Shown here one piece after another: positions 1-8,698 of a stretch of 64,000 nucleotides of DNA. The DNA is from Botrimarina colliarenosi (GTDB lineage: Bacteria > Planctomycetota > Planctomycetia > Pirellulales > Lacipirellulaceae). The stretch's first letter is position 1. Every line of letters starts with the position of its first letter. Below the pieces are notes generated by a model. The model worked only from the letters and a program-made list of their open reading frames with translations, had not been told where the DNA came from and did no database searches. Both the position numbers and the translations under genes were made by a program. The DNA lies in contig NZ_SJPR01000006.1 in NCBI RefSeq assembly GCF_007859955.1, forward strand, positions 1 to 64,000, given 5' to 3'.

Positions 1-52
1 GCTTACGCACCACTTCTTCCGCGCTGTGACGCTTCCTTCGCTTCTCTGACAT
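1..52 (-). CDS. IS3-like transposase (OrfA-type), N-terminus only
   Basis: The reverse strand opens with ATG at 52-50 and reads MSEKRRKRHSAEEVVRK before the window ends. A basic start followed by a short helix of the AEEVVRKL kind is typical of the small DNA-binding OrfA of IS3-family elements, whose role is to bind the terminal repeats. AAGGAG lies at 65-60, eight bases upstream, and fixes the start. Only 17 residues are visible, so the family call rests on this motif and on the fact that the element interrupts the neighbouring DUF998 gene. Confidence 0.65.
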   Translation of the reverse strand, partial: MSEKRRKRHSAEEVVRK

Positions 53-55
53 CGC

Positions 56-92
56 GAGTCTCCTTGAGGCCCCTCCGGGGCGGTTGAGACTC
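56..92 (-). promoter_or_regulatory. Hairpin holding the transposase ribosome-binding site
   Basis: Two nested stems are visible: GAGTCTC pairs with GAGACTC (outer arms, 56-62 and 86-92), and GCCCC with GGGGC around a TCC loop (69-81). The AAGGAG of the transposase (65-60) sits in the asymmetric part of the structure. Insertion elements often fold their ribosome-binding site when transcription enters from outside, which prevents accidental transposase production. That role is inferred; the pairing is seen directly. Confidence 0.45.
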
Positions 93-97
93 TCATA

Positions 98-720
98 ACA
101 CCTGGATCCGCTTTTGGGGAGCAGGCCACGTCGATCGACCCCGGGGTGGCGAACAGGTAGAGAGGTCCACCGACGATCCAGCAGCAGGCGAAGGCCACGC
201 TGGCGTTGCGGTACCATGGGTCGACTTGCGACAGTTCGAGGCCGAGCAGGATCGGGATCGTTGCGAACAAGGCGTACAGGATGTAGACGCAGCTCATGTG
301 GATCGTCCCGCCGAGGTCGTCGAAGCCGGCGTACTGGTCGAACTCAGAAATGACCAGCACATCAACGGCGCCGAGCAGCAAGAACGCCGCCGCCGTCCGC
401 CGGCGCCAGCCGCCGAGGTCCCACAAGAAGTAACCTACCGCGCAGGCCGCCAAGCCAGCGGCAAAGGTGTTGAGGCCGTAGTCTTGGATCCAGGACTGCT
501 TGCCGATCGCCAACTTGCTGATGGTCTCGGTGATCGGGTTGTGCTTCTCGACGACCAGCCAGCCGGTGACGTCCGTGGCGAGGACCGTAGCGCACGCGAT
601 GAGCGTAACCGTAGCTAAGGCGACCATCGCCGAAGAACGGAACCGGTCGGAAACGGGCTTGAGCATCCGTGAACTTGGGTTGTTGCTAGCGACCCCCTCG
701 GGCAGTGGGCGAAGGACCAT
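98..720 (-). pseudogene. DUF998 membrane protein, 3' end cut by an insertion sequence
   Basis: The reverse strand is open from ATG at 720 to the window edge. It reads a hydrophobic protein with about six membrane segments and the DUF998 hallmark around residues 59-70 (KHNPITETISKLAIG). Recognisable sequence runs to about residue 203 (LFATPGSIDVACSPKADPG). From about position 100 it enters the leader of the transposase and becomes unlike the family. DUF998 proteins are integral membrane proteins of unknown function, about 200 residues long, so the last membrane helix is probably lost. ATGs at 666 and 627 are alternative starts, and no strong ribosome-binding site separates them. The exact insertion boundary cannot be set from one side. 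Confidence 0.6.
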
Positions 721-1111
721 TGCGTGGGCCCCGCCATTCGGCGGTAGCGGGTCGGTGGGGCCAGTGTGACGCAACGCGCTGGTGAGCGGTACCCAATCCC
801 TCACTATTGCCGCGCTCCGTCCCTACGACGAGACGCAAAAAGCCTGATGGGCTGAATCGTTCGACGCCCTCGCGGGGTTCCAAAGCAGCAGGAGGTCTAG
901 CGGGCCGGCTTATCCTCCTAGGCGACACACCCCGACAGTGTTTCGAACATGGACACGGCGCCCGGCCCTTCATCGCACGCCATTCCAAGGAACGGCTTTG
1001 TGGGCCGGACCCCATGTTCAATAAAAGATGGCCCGCATGCGGCCGAGTACTTACACTTACGGCTTAATCTGATGGGGTTGCGCGGCGCCTCGTTGCGTCG
1101 CCTTTTTGTTT
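721..1111. other. Intergenic stretch, no gene seen
   Basis: This 390-base spacer separates the divergent DUF998 and PEP-CTERM genes and should hold both promoters. I find no convincing coding frame or repeat. A short GGCG...CGCC stem followed by five T lies at about 1085-1107, just before the ribosome-binding site of the next gene. It could be a weak attenuator but is not convincing. Confidence 0.4.
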
Positions 1112-1121
1112 AGGAGACGTC

Positions 1122-2006
1122 ATGCGAGTCGATAGCGTATTGCGCGGCATTCGTGTTTGTCCGTGGCTTTGTTTTGCGTTGGCTGCCGCTAGTCCCCTCG
1201 GAGCGCCCGGCGAAGCTTCCGCCGCGATCACCACTTACGCCGCCGAACACGAAATCCGTCTGAACTCTCAGCAACCCTTCACCAGCAATATCTTCCGTAA
1301 TAACACCTCCAGCCCCGCCTTGGGCGCCACCCCGTATTCCCGCTCCGAAACCCAGGGCTTTGGCCAATTTGAAGTACGGGCCTCGCAAGACGTCACCGTC
1401 GCCCCCAACCGCATCCAGGTCGACCTCTCTGTCACCATGTTCGACGTTGGCGATCAGTCCGGCGGAATCGCCTCCTCCAAACTCGAACTCCGCTTTACCC
1501 TGGACGCCCCCGCCAACCTCTTCGTCAGCGGCTCTGCAACCGGTAACGATGGCCCCTTCTCTGGCGGACGCTCCCTCAGCCTCCTACCCGTCCCCGGCGG
1601 CAGCAACGACTACCTCATCGCCACCAGCGGCTTGGACGCCATCAACTACACCTCCGCCATCCCCCGCCCCATCGCTCTGTCCGCCGGCATATACGACCTT
1701 ATCCTGACCAACAGCCTCGCCAACCGCGCTGTTGGCACCCGCACCAATTCCGCCTTCCTCCAGTTCTTGCCCGCCGACGACATCACCGGCGACTACAACG
1801 GCGACGGGAAGGTTGACGCGGCCGACTACACCGTGTGGCGCGACGGTAATACGTCGGACAGCAGCCCAGCCGGCTACAACCTCTGGGCAAACAACTTCGG
1901 TGCGACAGCGGCCACGCCCTCCATCGCCGTCCCGGAGCCTTCCGCGAGCCTTGTCGCAACCCTCGCTCTCACGATGCTTTTGCAATCAAAGTGGCGCCGC
2001 GGATGA
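1122..2006 (+). CDS. Secreted PEP-CTERM protein with dockerin-type repeat
   Basis: A 294-residue protein with AGGAG six bases before its ATG. It has a signal peptide (about residues 1-34, ending GEASA). The middle is beta-rich and low in charge, with no family I recognise. A single dockerin-like calcium repeat (DYNGDGKVDAADYTVWRDG) sits near residue 225, and a C-terminal sorting signal follows: VPEP, a hydrophobic helix and a terminal WRRG. PEP-CTERM tails are recognised by an exosortase, which cleaves them and passes the protein to the cell surface. The gene is convergent with phoB and appears to stand alone. The specific function is unknown. Confidence 0.85.
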   Translation: MRVDSVLRGIRVCPWLCFALAAASPLGAPGEASAAITTYAAEHEIRLNSQQPFTSNIFRNNTSSPALGATPYSRSETQGFGQFEVRASQDVTVAPNRIQVDLSVTMFDVGDQSGGIASSKLELRFTLDAPANLFVSGSATGNDGPFSGGRSLSLLPVPGGSNDYLIATSGLDAINYTSAIPRPIALSAGIYDLILTNSLANRAVGTRTNSAFLQFLPADDITGDYNGDGKVDAADYTVWRDGNTSDSSPAGYNLWANNFGATAATPSIAVPEPSASLVATLALTMLLQSKWRRG

Positions 2007-2184
2007 ACAGCCGCCGTCGGTGGATCACCCGACGCAGATTCGTCTCCAACGCAACCCGGGTCGGGTGCAGCTCAACTCAGTCCGTTTCGGATGTTCGACA
2101 GCGGCGTCGGCTTCATCGTTCGACGCACTCGGCAGGGCGGGCCGTCATCACGGAAACAATCGCGGCAAATACCGGCTGCTACTT

Positions 2185-2886
2185 CTAATTGTGCACGCCC
2201 GCCGGGTCGCGGAAGCGGTAACCGATGCCGCGCACCGTCTCCACCAGGTCGGCGTGGCCGGCGAGTTTCTTCCGCAGCGCCCGGACGTGGACGTCGATCG
2301 TCCGCTCGAGCACCAACGAGTCGCCGCCGAGCGCCGCGTCGATCAACTCGCTGCGGCTGAAGACGCGGCCCGGCTGGCGGATCAGCGCCTCGAGGAGGCC
2401 GAACTCGCTGGGGGTGAGGTCGAGCACTTCTTCGTTGGCCGTGACGCGGTGCCGCTCGCGGTCGACCAAGATCCCTTGGCTGACGAGGATGTCGCCCGGC
2501 TGGGTCGGGCTGGCGAGTCGCCGCAGCAACGCCTTGACGCGTTCCAGCAGCACCCGGACGCTGAACGGCTTGGCGACATAGTCGTCGACGCCGACCGAGA
2601 AGCCCGCCACTTGGTCGGTCTCTTCCCCCTTGGCGGTGAGCATCAGCACGAGCTGCTTTTTGGTGACCGGGTCGGCGCGGATGCGGCGGCAGATCTCGAG
2701 GCCGTCGATCACGGGGAGCATCACGTCGAGCACCACCAGATCGGGCGCGCGGAGCTTCGACTGGTTGAGGCCGTCTTGGCCGTCGTAGGCGACGTAGGTC
2801 TCGTACCCCTCTTGGCGGAGGTTGTACTCGAGCACGTCGGCAAGCGAACGGTCGTCCTCGACGACAAGGATCTTTGCCTTGGCCAT
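2185..2886 (-). CDS. phoB: Phosphate regulon response regulator PhoB
   Basis: A 233-residue OmpR/PhoB-type regulator. The receiver domain (about 4-120) has acidic residues at 10-12, the phospho-acceptor Asp54 in LVVLDVMLP and the conserved Lys in VAKPF. The C-terminal winged helix (about 130-227) contains LTPSEFGLLEAL, RTIDVHVRALRKKL and a final VRGIGYRF, all characteristic. When phosphorylated, PhoB activates phosphate-starvation genes. It closes the leftward pst-phoU operon, 66 bases after phoU. No PhoR histidine kinase follows in the window, so its sensor must be encoded elsewhere. The Pho boxes before pstS suggest that it regulates its own operon. Confidence 0.93.
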   Translation of the reverse strand: MAKAKILVVEDDRSLADVLEYNLRQEGYETYVAYDGQDGLNQSKLRAPDLVVLDVMLPVIDGLEICRRIRADPVTKKQLVLMLTAKGEETDQVAGFSVGVDDYVAKPFSVRVLLERVKALLRRLASPTQPGDILVSQGILVDRERHRVTANEEVLDLTPSEFGLLEALIRQPGRVFSRSELIDAALGGDSLVLERTIDVHVRALRKKLAGHADLVETVRGIGYRFRDPAGVHN

Positions 2887-2952
2887 CGTTCGGTCGTCTC
2901 TCGGAAGGGAGCGGTGGCGCCGGGGGGCGATTCGTGACGGCGAAAAAGTCGG

Positions 2953-3648
2953 CTACTGGCCGGTGAAGTTCGAAGCGGCCGAACCGGGGTGGGGGTCGCG
3001 GCGGTGGCGGGCGATCTCGCCCTCGACGAGGTAGATGACGTCCTCGGCGATGTTCGTGGCGTGGTCGCCCATCCGTTCGATGTGGCGCGACGCGCTGAAC
3101 AGGTGCAGGGCGGGCTCCACCAAGTGGGGCGACTCGCGGATGATCTCGTAGACGCGGTCGATCACCCGGCGGTTGAGGTTGTCGACCTCGTCGTCTTGCA
3201 GGCGGATGCGTCGGGCGGCGGCGACATCGAGTTCGACGAAGGCGTCGAGCGCGTCACGCACCATCGCGATCGCCGCGTCGGCCATCCGCTCAAGGAATTC
3301 GGGCAGCGGCAGCTCAGGGAACGCCGCGATGGCGTCGTTCCGCTCGCCGATGTTGACCGCCAGGTCGGCGATCCGTTCGAGATCGCCATTGGTCTTCAGG
3401 ACCGTCGCGACCCGGCGGAGGTCGACCGCCACCGGCTGGTGGAGCGCGAGGATCTTGAGGCACTCTTCCTCGATCAACACCTCGCGGCGGTTGATCTCGG
3501 GCTCGCGGGCGAGCAGTTCGTCCGACAAACCGATCCGGCGTTCGCAGAGCCCTTTGCAGGCCATCCGGATCATCTCTTCGACCAGCGCGGACTGTGCGAG
3601 CAGGTCCTGTTCGAGGGCGTCGAGGTCGCGTTCGAGGTGGATGGACAT
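2953..3648 (-). CDS. phoU: Phosphate transport regulator PhoU
   Basis: A 231-residue all-helical protein made of two PhoU repeats (about 15-105 and 120-210). Metal-site acidic motifs fit the family, for example ERIADLAVNIGE and ERMGDHATNIAEDVIY. PhoU restrains PhoR-PhoB signalling and Pst activity when phosphate is plentiful. The length is normal. It lies between pstB and phoB in the operon, separated from pstB by a 107-base spacer that carries an inverted repeat. The start is the ATG at 3648 before SIHLERD, which aligns with the usual PhoU N-terminus. Confidence 0.93.
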   Translation of the reverse strand: MSIHLERDLDALEQDLLAQSALVEEMIRMACKGLCERRIGLSDELLAREPEINRREVLIEEECLKILALHQPVAVDLRRVATVLKTNGDLERIADLAVNIGERNDAIAAFPELPLPEFLERMADAAIAMVRDALDAFVELDVAAARRIRLQDDEVDNLNRRVIDRVYEIIRESPHLVEPALHLFSASRHIERMGDHATNIAEDVIYLVEGEIARHRRDPHPGSAASNFTGQ

Positions 3649-3668
3649 GGTGAAGTCGGCAGGCGGCG

Positions 3669-3741
3669 GTCGGCAGTGGGTAGGAAAAGGGGAGCGTCGG
3701 TTGTGTTAAGCAATGGACGGTGAGACCTGCCCACTGCCCGC
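3669..3741. repeat. Inverted repeat pair between pstB and phoU
   Basis: Arms of 16 bases at 3669-3684 and 3726-3741 pair with about three mismatches, with GGCAGTGGGTAGG on the left and CCTGCCCACTGCC on the right. The layout matches other paired inverted repeats in spacers across this window. Here the pair lies inside an operon, where the mRNA hairpin could stabilise pstB or lower phoU expression. That is inference. Confidence 0.45.
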
Positions 3742-3755
3742 AGCGCAACGACCAC

Positions 3756-4675
<920 letters not shown>

Positions 4676-4682
<7 letters not shown>

Positions 4683-5557
4683 TTGATCCTCCGTCCGTAT
4701 TTGGCCCGTACGAGGACGGCGCCGGTGTTGAGCAAGATCAGCACGGCTAGCAGGACGACGATCGCCGCGGAGGCGAGGCCGTGGAATTCTTCCTGGGGGC
4801 GTTCGGCCCAGTTAAAGATCTGCAGCGGCAGCGCCGAGAACTCGTCGCCGAGCGATTGCGGCACAAACGCCACAAACGCCACGGCGCCGACCGCCACGAG
4901 CGGCGCCGCTTCGCCAAGGGCGCGGGCGATGGCGAGGATCACTCCGGTCATCACGCCGGGCAGCGCGGCGGGGAGCACCTGCAGCCAGACCGTTTGCCAG
5001 CGGGTCGCCCCCAACGCGTACGACGCTTGGCGGATCGTGCTGGGGACGGCGCGGAGCGCCTCTTGTGTCGAAAGGATCACGATCGGCAGCACCACGAGCG
5101 TCAGCGTCAGCGCGCCGGCGATGACGCTCCGTTCGAGCGACATCGCGCGGACGAACAGCCCGAGGCCGAGGATGCCGTAGACGATCGACGGGACGCCGGC
5201 GAGGTTCGAGATGTTGAGCTGCACGAGTTTCCGCCACCAGCTGGAATTGGCGTACTCCTCCAGATAGACCGCCGCGCCGACGCCCGTGGGGATCGACACC
5301 AGGGCGGTGATGCCGATCAGCCAGAGACTCCCGGCAAGAGCCGGCAAGACGCCCGCCTTGGCGGGGTCTCGCGACGGGAACGACGTCAGCAGCGTCCAGC
5401 TGAGCCAAGGCACCCCGTTCACCAGAACGGTCACCAGCAGCCCCACCAGCACCGCGATGCAGATGTAGGTCGCCGCCGCGCAGAGCCAGCCGAACAGACT
5501 TGAGCCGAGGTAGCTGCGTTTGATTTCGAGCGAATGGATGTCGGCGTTGCGGCTCAT
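4676..5557 (-). CDS. pstA: Phosphate ABC transporter permease PstA
   Basis: A 293-residue inner-membrane permease with six predicted helices and the binding-protein-dependent permease loop near residue 215 ([20 protein letters not shown]). The ATG at 5557 overlaps the pstC stop as ATGA and is preceded by GGAG nine bases upstream, so the two subunits are probably translationally coupled. A longer open frame reaching 5590 is unlikely because it lacks this signal. PstA pairs with PstC to form the membrane channel for phosphate. Confidence 0.93.
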
Positions 5558-6495
5558 TCGTACTGCTCCCGCATGCGGCTGAGGATCCATTGGGCGATGA
5601 GATTCAGCGCCATGGTGCTGCAGAACAGCGCCAGCCCAACCGCGAAGATCGTGCGGTACTCGATCGAGCCAGCCGGGGTGTCTCCCTTACTGACCTGTAC
5701 GATGTAGGCGGTCATCGTCTGGACACTGTCGAGCGGGTTGAGCGTCATCCGCGGCGTGGCGCCGGCAGCGAGCGTGACCGCCATCGTCTCGCCCACGGCG
5801 CGGGAGATCGCCAGCAGGAACGACGCCATGATGCCCGACAAGGCGGCGGGGACGACGACCTTGGCGGTGACGTCGTACTTGGTCGCGCCCAGGGCGAAGG
5901 CCGCCGAGCGGAGGTCACGCGGGACGCTCCGCAACACGTCCTCGCTGAGCGAGATGATCGTTGGCAGGATCATGAACCCGACGACAATACTCGCCGACAG
6001 GGCGTTGAAGATGCTGTCCGATTGAAAGAGGCTGCGGACGATCGGCGAGACCGTCGTGACGGCCAGGACGCCGTAGACGACCGACGGGATGCCGGCCAGC
6101 ACCTCGAGCAGCGGTTTGACGACCTCCCGGACCGCCCGCGGGGCGTACTCGCTGAGATAGATCGCGGCGCCGAGCCCGAGCGGAGCGGCGATCAGGATCG
6201 CCCCTCCCGTCACCAGCAGGGTGCCGCACAGCAGCGGTAGGATTCCGAAGTGCTGGGGCTTGATCAGCGGCGTCCACTGCGTGCCGAACAGGAAATCGGT
6301 GAGCGGGACCTCACGGAAGAACTGCAGCGATTCAACCAGCAGCACGACAACGATGCCGATGGTGGTGAGCACCGAGATCCCGGCGCAAGCGGCCAGGAAG
6401 ACGTGGATGATCGCCTCCCAACCGCGCCGCGCAATGCGACCCTCGCTCGACGAGCCGAGCGCGGGGGCGACGGTGGAATCAGTTGCCGAAGTCAT
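5554..6495 (-). CDS. pstC: Phosphate ABC transporter permease PstC
   Basis: A 313-residue permease with six predicted helices. Family features include the FREVPLTDFLFGTQWTP periplasmic segment near residue 65 and the EAA-type loop GIMASFLLAISRAVGETMAV. I chose the ATG at 6495 (MTSATDS) over an upstream TTG at 6507, which has no ribosome-binding site. It lies 24 bases after pstS and overlaps pstA by four bases. With PstA it forms the transmembrane pore of the Pst phosphate importer. Confidence 0.92.
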   Translation of the reverse strand: MTSATDSTVAPALGSSSEGRIARRGWEAIIHVFLAACAGISVLTTIGIVVVLLVESLQFFREVPLTDFLFGTQWTPLIKPQHFGILPLLCGTLLVTGGAILIAAPLGLGAAIYLSEYAPRAVREVVKPLLEVLAGIPSVVYGVLAVTTVSPIVRSLFQSDSIFNALSASIVVGFMILPTIISLSEDVLRSVPRDLRSAAFALGATKYDVTAKVVVPAALSGIMASFLLAISRAVGETMAVTLAAGATPRMTLNPLDSVQTMTAYIVQVSKGDTPAGSIEYRTIFAVGLALFCSTMALNLIAQWILSRMREQYE

Positions 6496-6519
6496 AACGC
6501 CGTCCAAAAGGACGAGGGG

Positions 6520-7458
6520 TCACTTGGCCAAAGCCTTTTGGTACTTCTTCAGGTTCTCGGCGGCGACGTCGTCGGAGACCGCGACGTAGCCCACCTCGGC
6601 GGCCATCTCACCCGCCTTATCCAGGTAGAACTCAACAAACTCGGCGCCGGCGGGGCGGTTCAGGAGGTCGTTGCGAACATAGATGAAGAGCGGGCGTGAG
6701 AGCGGCGCGTAGCTGTTGTCACGGATTGCTTCGACCGACGGCTGCACCGGCTCGGCCTCGCCCTGGGCGACGCCCAACAGCTTGAGCTTGCCGGTGTTCT
6801 CGGCGTAGTAGGCGAAGCCGAAATACCCCAGCGAGTACTTGTCTTCTGAGACGCTGGTCACCAGGACGTTGTCGTCCTCGCTGGCCGCGAAGTCGCTGCG
6901 GCAAGATTTCGCCTCGCCGACGATCGCTTCGGTGAAGTACTCGAAGGTGCCGGAGTCGGTCCCCGGGCCGTAGAGCTTGATCTCCTCGTCGGGCCAAGCC
7001 GGATTCAGTTCGTTCCACTTCTTGACCGGGGCGTCGTCGAGCGGGCGCCAGATCGAGGCGAGTTGCTCGACCGTCAGGCTATCGACCCAGTCGTTCTCTG
7101 GGTGGACCACGACGGCGATGCCGTCGAACGCGACCGAGAACTCGGTGAACGGGACCTCCGCTTCGGTCAGCGCCTCGACCTCCGAGTCCTTGATGCCGCG
7201 TGAGGCGTCGCAGATGTCGATCTCGCCGGCCGTGAACTTCTTCATCCCGCCGCCGGTGCCGGAGAGGCCGACCGTGACGCGGATGTCGGGCCGTACTCCC
7301 CGGAACGATTCGGCGACCGCTTCGCTGATTGGATAGACCGTGCTGGACCCGTCGATCTTGATGCTCTGGGCGCGGGGTCCGCAGCCGACCGCGGCGCCGA
7401 GGACGCAGACGGCAACGAAGGCAAAGCGTTGGGTCGCGAGAGGTCCGCCTTGAGTCAT
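6520..7458 (-). CDS. pstS: Phosphate-binding lipoprotein PstS
   Basis: A 312-residue periplasmic binding protein. A short signal peptide ends in a lipobox (AVGC, Cys near residue 25), so it is probably lipid-anchored. The phosphate-binding signature follows: IDGSSTVYPISEA, LSGTGGGMKKF and, later, YGPGTDSGTFEYFTEAI. PstS captures phosphate and delivers it to PstCA. This type is the compact form common outside the proteobacteria. The ATG at 7458 is used; an upstream extension to 7509 would displace the signal peptide. Three Pho boxes lie about 90 bases upstream. Confidence 0.93.
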   Translation of the reverse strand: MTQGGPLATQRFAFVAVCVLGAAVGCGPRAQSIKIDGSSTVYPISEAVAESFRGVRPDIRVTVGLSGTGGGMKKFTAGEIDICDASRGIKDSEVEALTEAEVPFTEFSVAFDGIAVVVHPENDWVDSLTVEQLASIWRPLDDAPVKKWNELNPAWPDEEIKLYGPGTDSGTFEYFTEAIVGEAKSCRSDFAASEDDNVLVTSVSEDKYSLGYFGFAYYAENTGKLKLLGVAQGEAEPVQPSVEAIRDNSYAPLSRPLFIYVRNDLLNRPAGAEFVEFYLDKAGEMAAEVGYVAVSDDVAAENLKKYQKALAK

Positions 7459-7545
7459 CGGTCTTTCTAGCTCTCTTGAGGGGGCAGCGAAGGGGGGAGG
7501 GGGGCGCAAGCTCCTCTTCTGGTGGGCGATAGCTTAGACGCTCTT

Positions 7546-7584
7546 TGTGAAGGCAATGTGAAGAGATTGTGAACTGCCTGTCCG
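7546..7584 (-). promoter_or_regulatory. Triple Pho box upstream of pstS
   Basis: Read on the minus strand, TTCACA occurs three times at exactly 11-base spacing (7573-7568, 7562-7557, 7551-7546), with a degenerate fourth copy (CGGACA) at 7584-7579. Tandem 6-7 base half-sites at 11-base period are the established binding pattern of PhoB/PhoP-type regulators; the Bacillus PhoP box TTAACA is nearly identical. The position about 90-125 bases before pstS, with phoB in the same operon, makes autoregulation very likely. Confidence 0.8.
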
Positions 7585-7761
7585 CCACGGCCCGTCGCAT
7601 TGCGGTCTGTGGTCGTGGCCCAGATACCGAGGGCTCTTACCCATTCTGCCGGGCGCCGGCCGGCGGGTCGAGCCACAGCCCGTGGGCCTAACCGCAGGGC
7701 GATCGGGCGGCTATGGTGCCAGACGAGAGGGGATTGTCCCGCCACGCCGTAAGCCCGCCGC

Positions 7762-8559
7762 ATGCCCGCCGCTGAGCCTGTCATCAAGCCCCTCGTCGAA
7801 CTCGTAGGGGTCGAGAAGACCTTCCCCCGGGGGGCGACCGCCCTGGCGGGGCTCGACCTTGCGGTTGCCCGTGGCGAGTTTCTCTCCCTCGTCGGGCCGT
7901 CCGGTTGCGGCAAGAGCACCGCTTTGCGGCTGATCGCCGGATTGGCCCAGCCGACCGCGGGTCAGATTTGTTGGGCCGATGACCTCCGCAAGAGCCACGC
8001 TCGCGAGGTCTCCGTCGTCTTTCAAGAGCCGACCCTGCTCCCGTGGACCCGCGTCTGGGGGAACGTTTATCTGCCGCTCCGCTTGCGGGGCGAAAGCCGC
8101 GTCGCCGCCCAAGACCGCGTTGACGAAGCCCTCGCGTTGGTCGGTCTGAGCGATTTCCGCGACGCCTATCCCCGGCAGCTCTCGGGCGGGATGAAGATGC
8201 GGGTCGCGATTGCCCGGGCCTTGGTGACCCGCCCGAAGGTGTTGCTCATGGACGAACCGTTCGCCGCGCTCGATGAGATCACCCGTTCGCGGCTGAACGA
8301 CGATCTTCTTCGGCTGTGGGGTGAGCAACGCTGGACCGGGATCTTCGTCACGCACAGCGTCTACGAGTCGGTCTTTCTATCGCAGCGGGTCGTCGTGATG
8401 TCGGCCCGGCCGGGGCGGGTGCTCGACGAAGCCGCCATCGCGGCGCCACACCCCCGCGACGAGTCGTTCCGGCGGACCACGGAGTACGCCGAGGCCTGCA
8501 GCCGGGTGTCGAGCTCTCTGCGGCAGGCGGTTGAATCGGCCGCCGCCCGCGAAGCCTGA
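7762..8559 (+). CDS. ABC transporter ATP-binding protein, nitrate/sulfonate/taurine type
   Basis: A 265-residue ABC ATPase with Walker A (GPSGCGKST, about residue 47), Q-loop (VVFQEPTLLPWTRVWGNV), signature LSGGMKMRVAIARALVTRP, Walker B (VLLMDEPFAALDE) and switch His (VTHSVYESVFLS). LLPWTRVWGNV and the ending VVMSARPGRVL are typical of the SsuB/TauB/NrtD group, which imports sulfonates, nitrate or pyrimidine precursors. No permease or binding protein is adjacent: the next gene is an unrelated PDZ protein. Its partners must be elsewhere, and the substrate cannot be assigned. Confidence 0.85.
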   Translation: MPAAEPVIKPLVELVGVEKTFPRGATALAGLDLAVARGEFLSLVGPSGCGKSTALRLIAGLAQPTAGQICWADDLRKSHAREVSVVFQEPTLLPWTRVWGNVYLPLRLRGESRVAAQDRVDEALALVGLSDFRDAYPRQLSGGMKMRVAIARALVTRPKVLLMDEPFAALDEITRSRLNDDLLRLWGEQRWTGIFVTHSVYESVFLSQRVVVMSARPGRVLDEAAIAAPHPRDESFRRTTEYAEACSRVSSSLRQAVESAAAREA

Positions 8560-8698
8560 CCCGCGAAGGCTGATTGAGTCTCGACCGGCAAGCGGGCGGC
8601 TCCGGTCGTATCGCTCGTGCGGGCGAGGAGAGCTGGAGCGGCACAGGGGTTGCTCCTAAGGGGTTCGCTCCTAATTCCCCAGAGAAAGGAACCCCCTC

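Noticed and set aside
686..1021. A 111-codon minus-strand frame before the PEP-CTERM gene
   Set aside because: Arg/Gly/Pro-rich composition, no domain and no ribosome-binding site.
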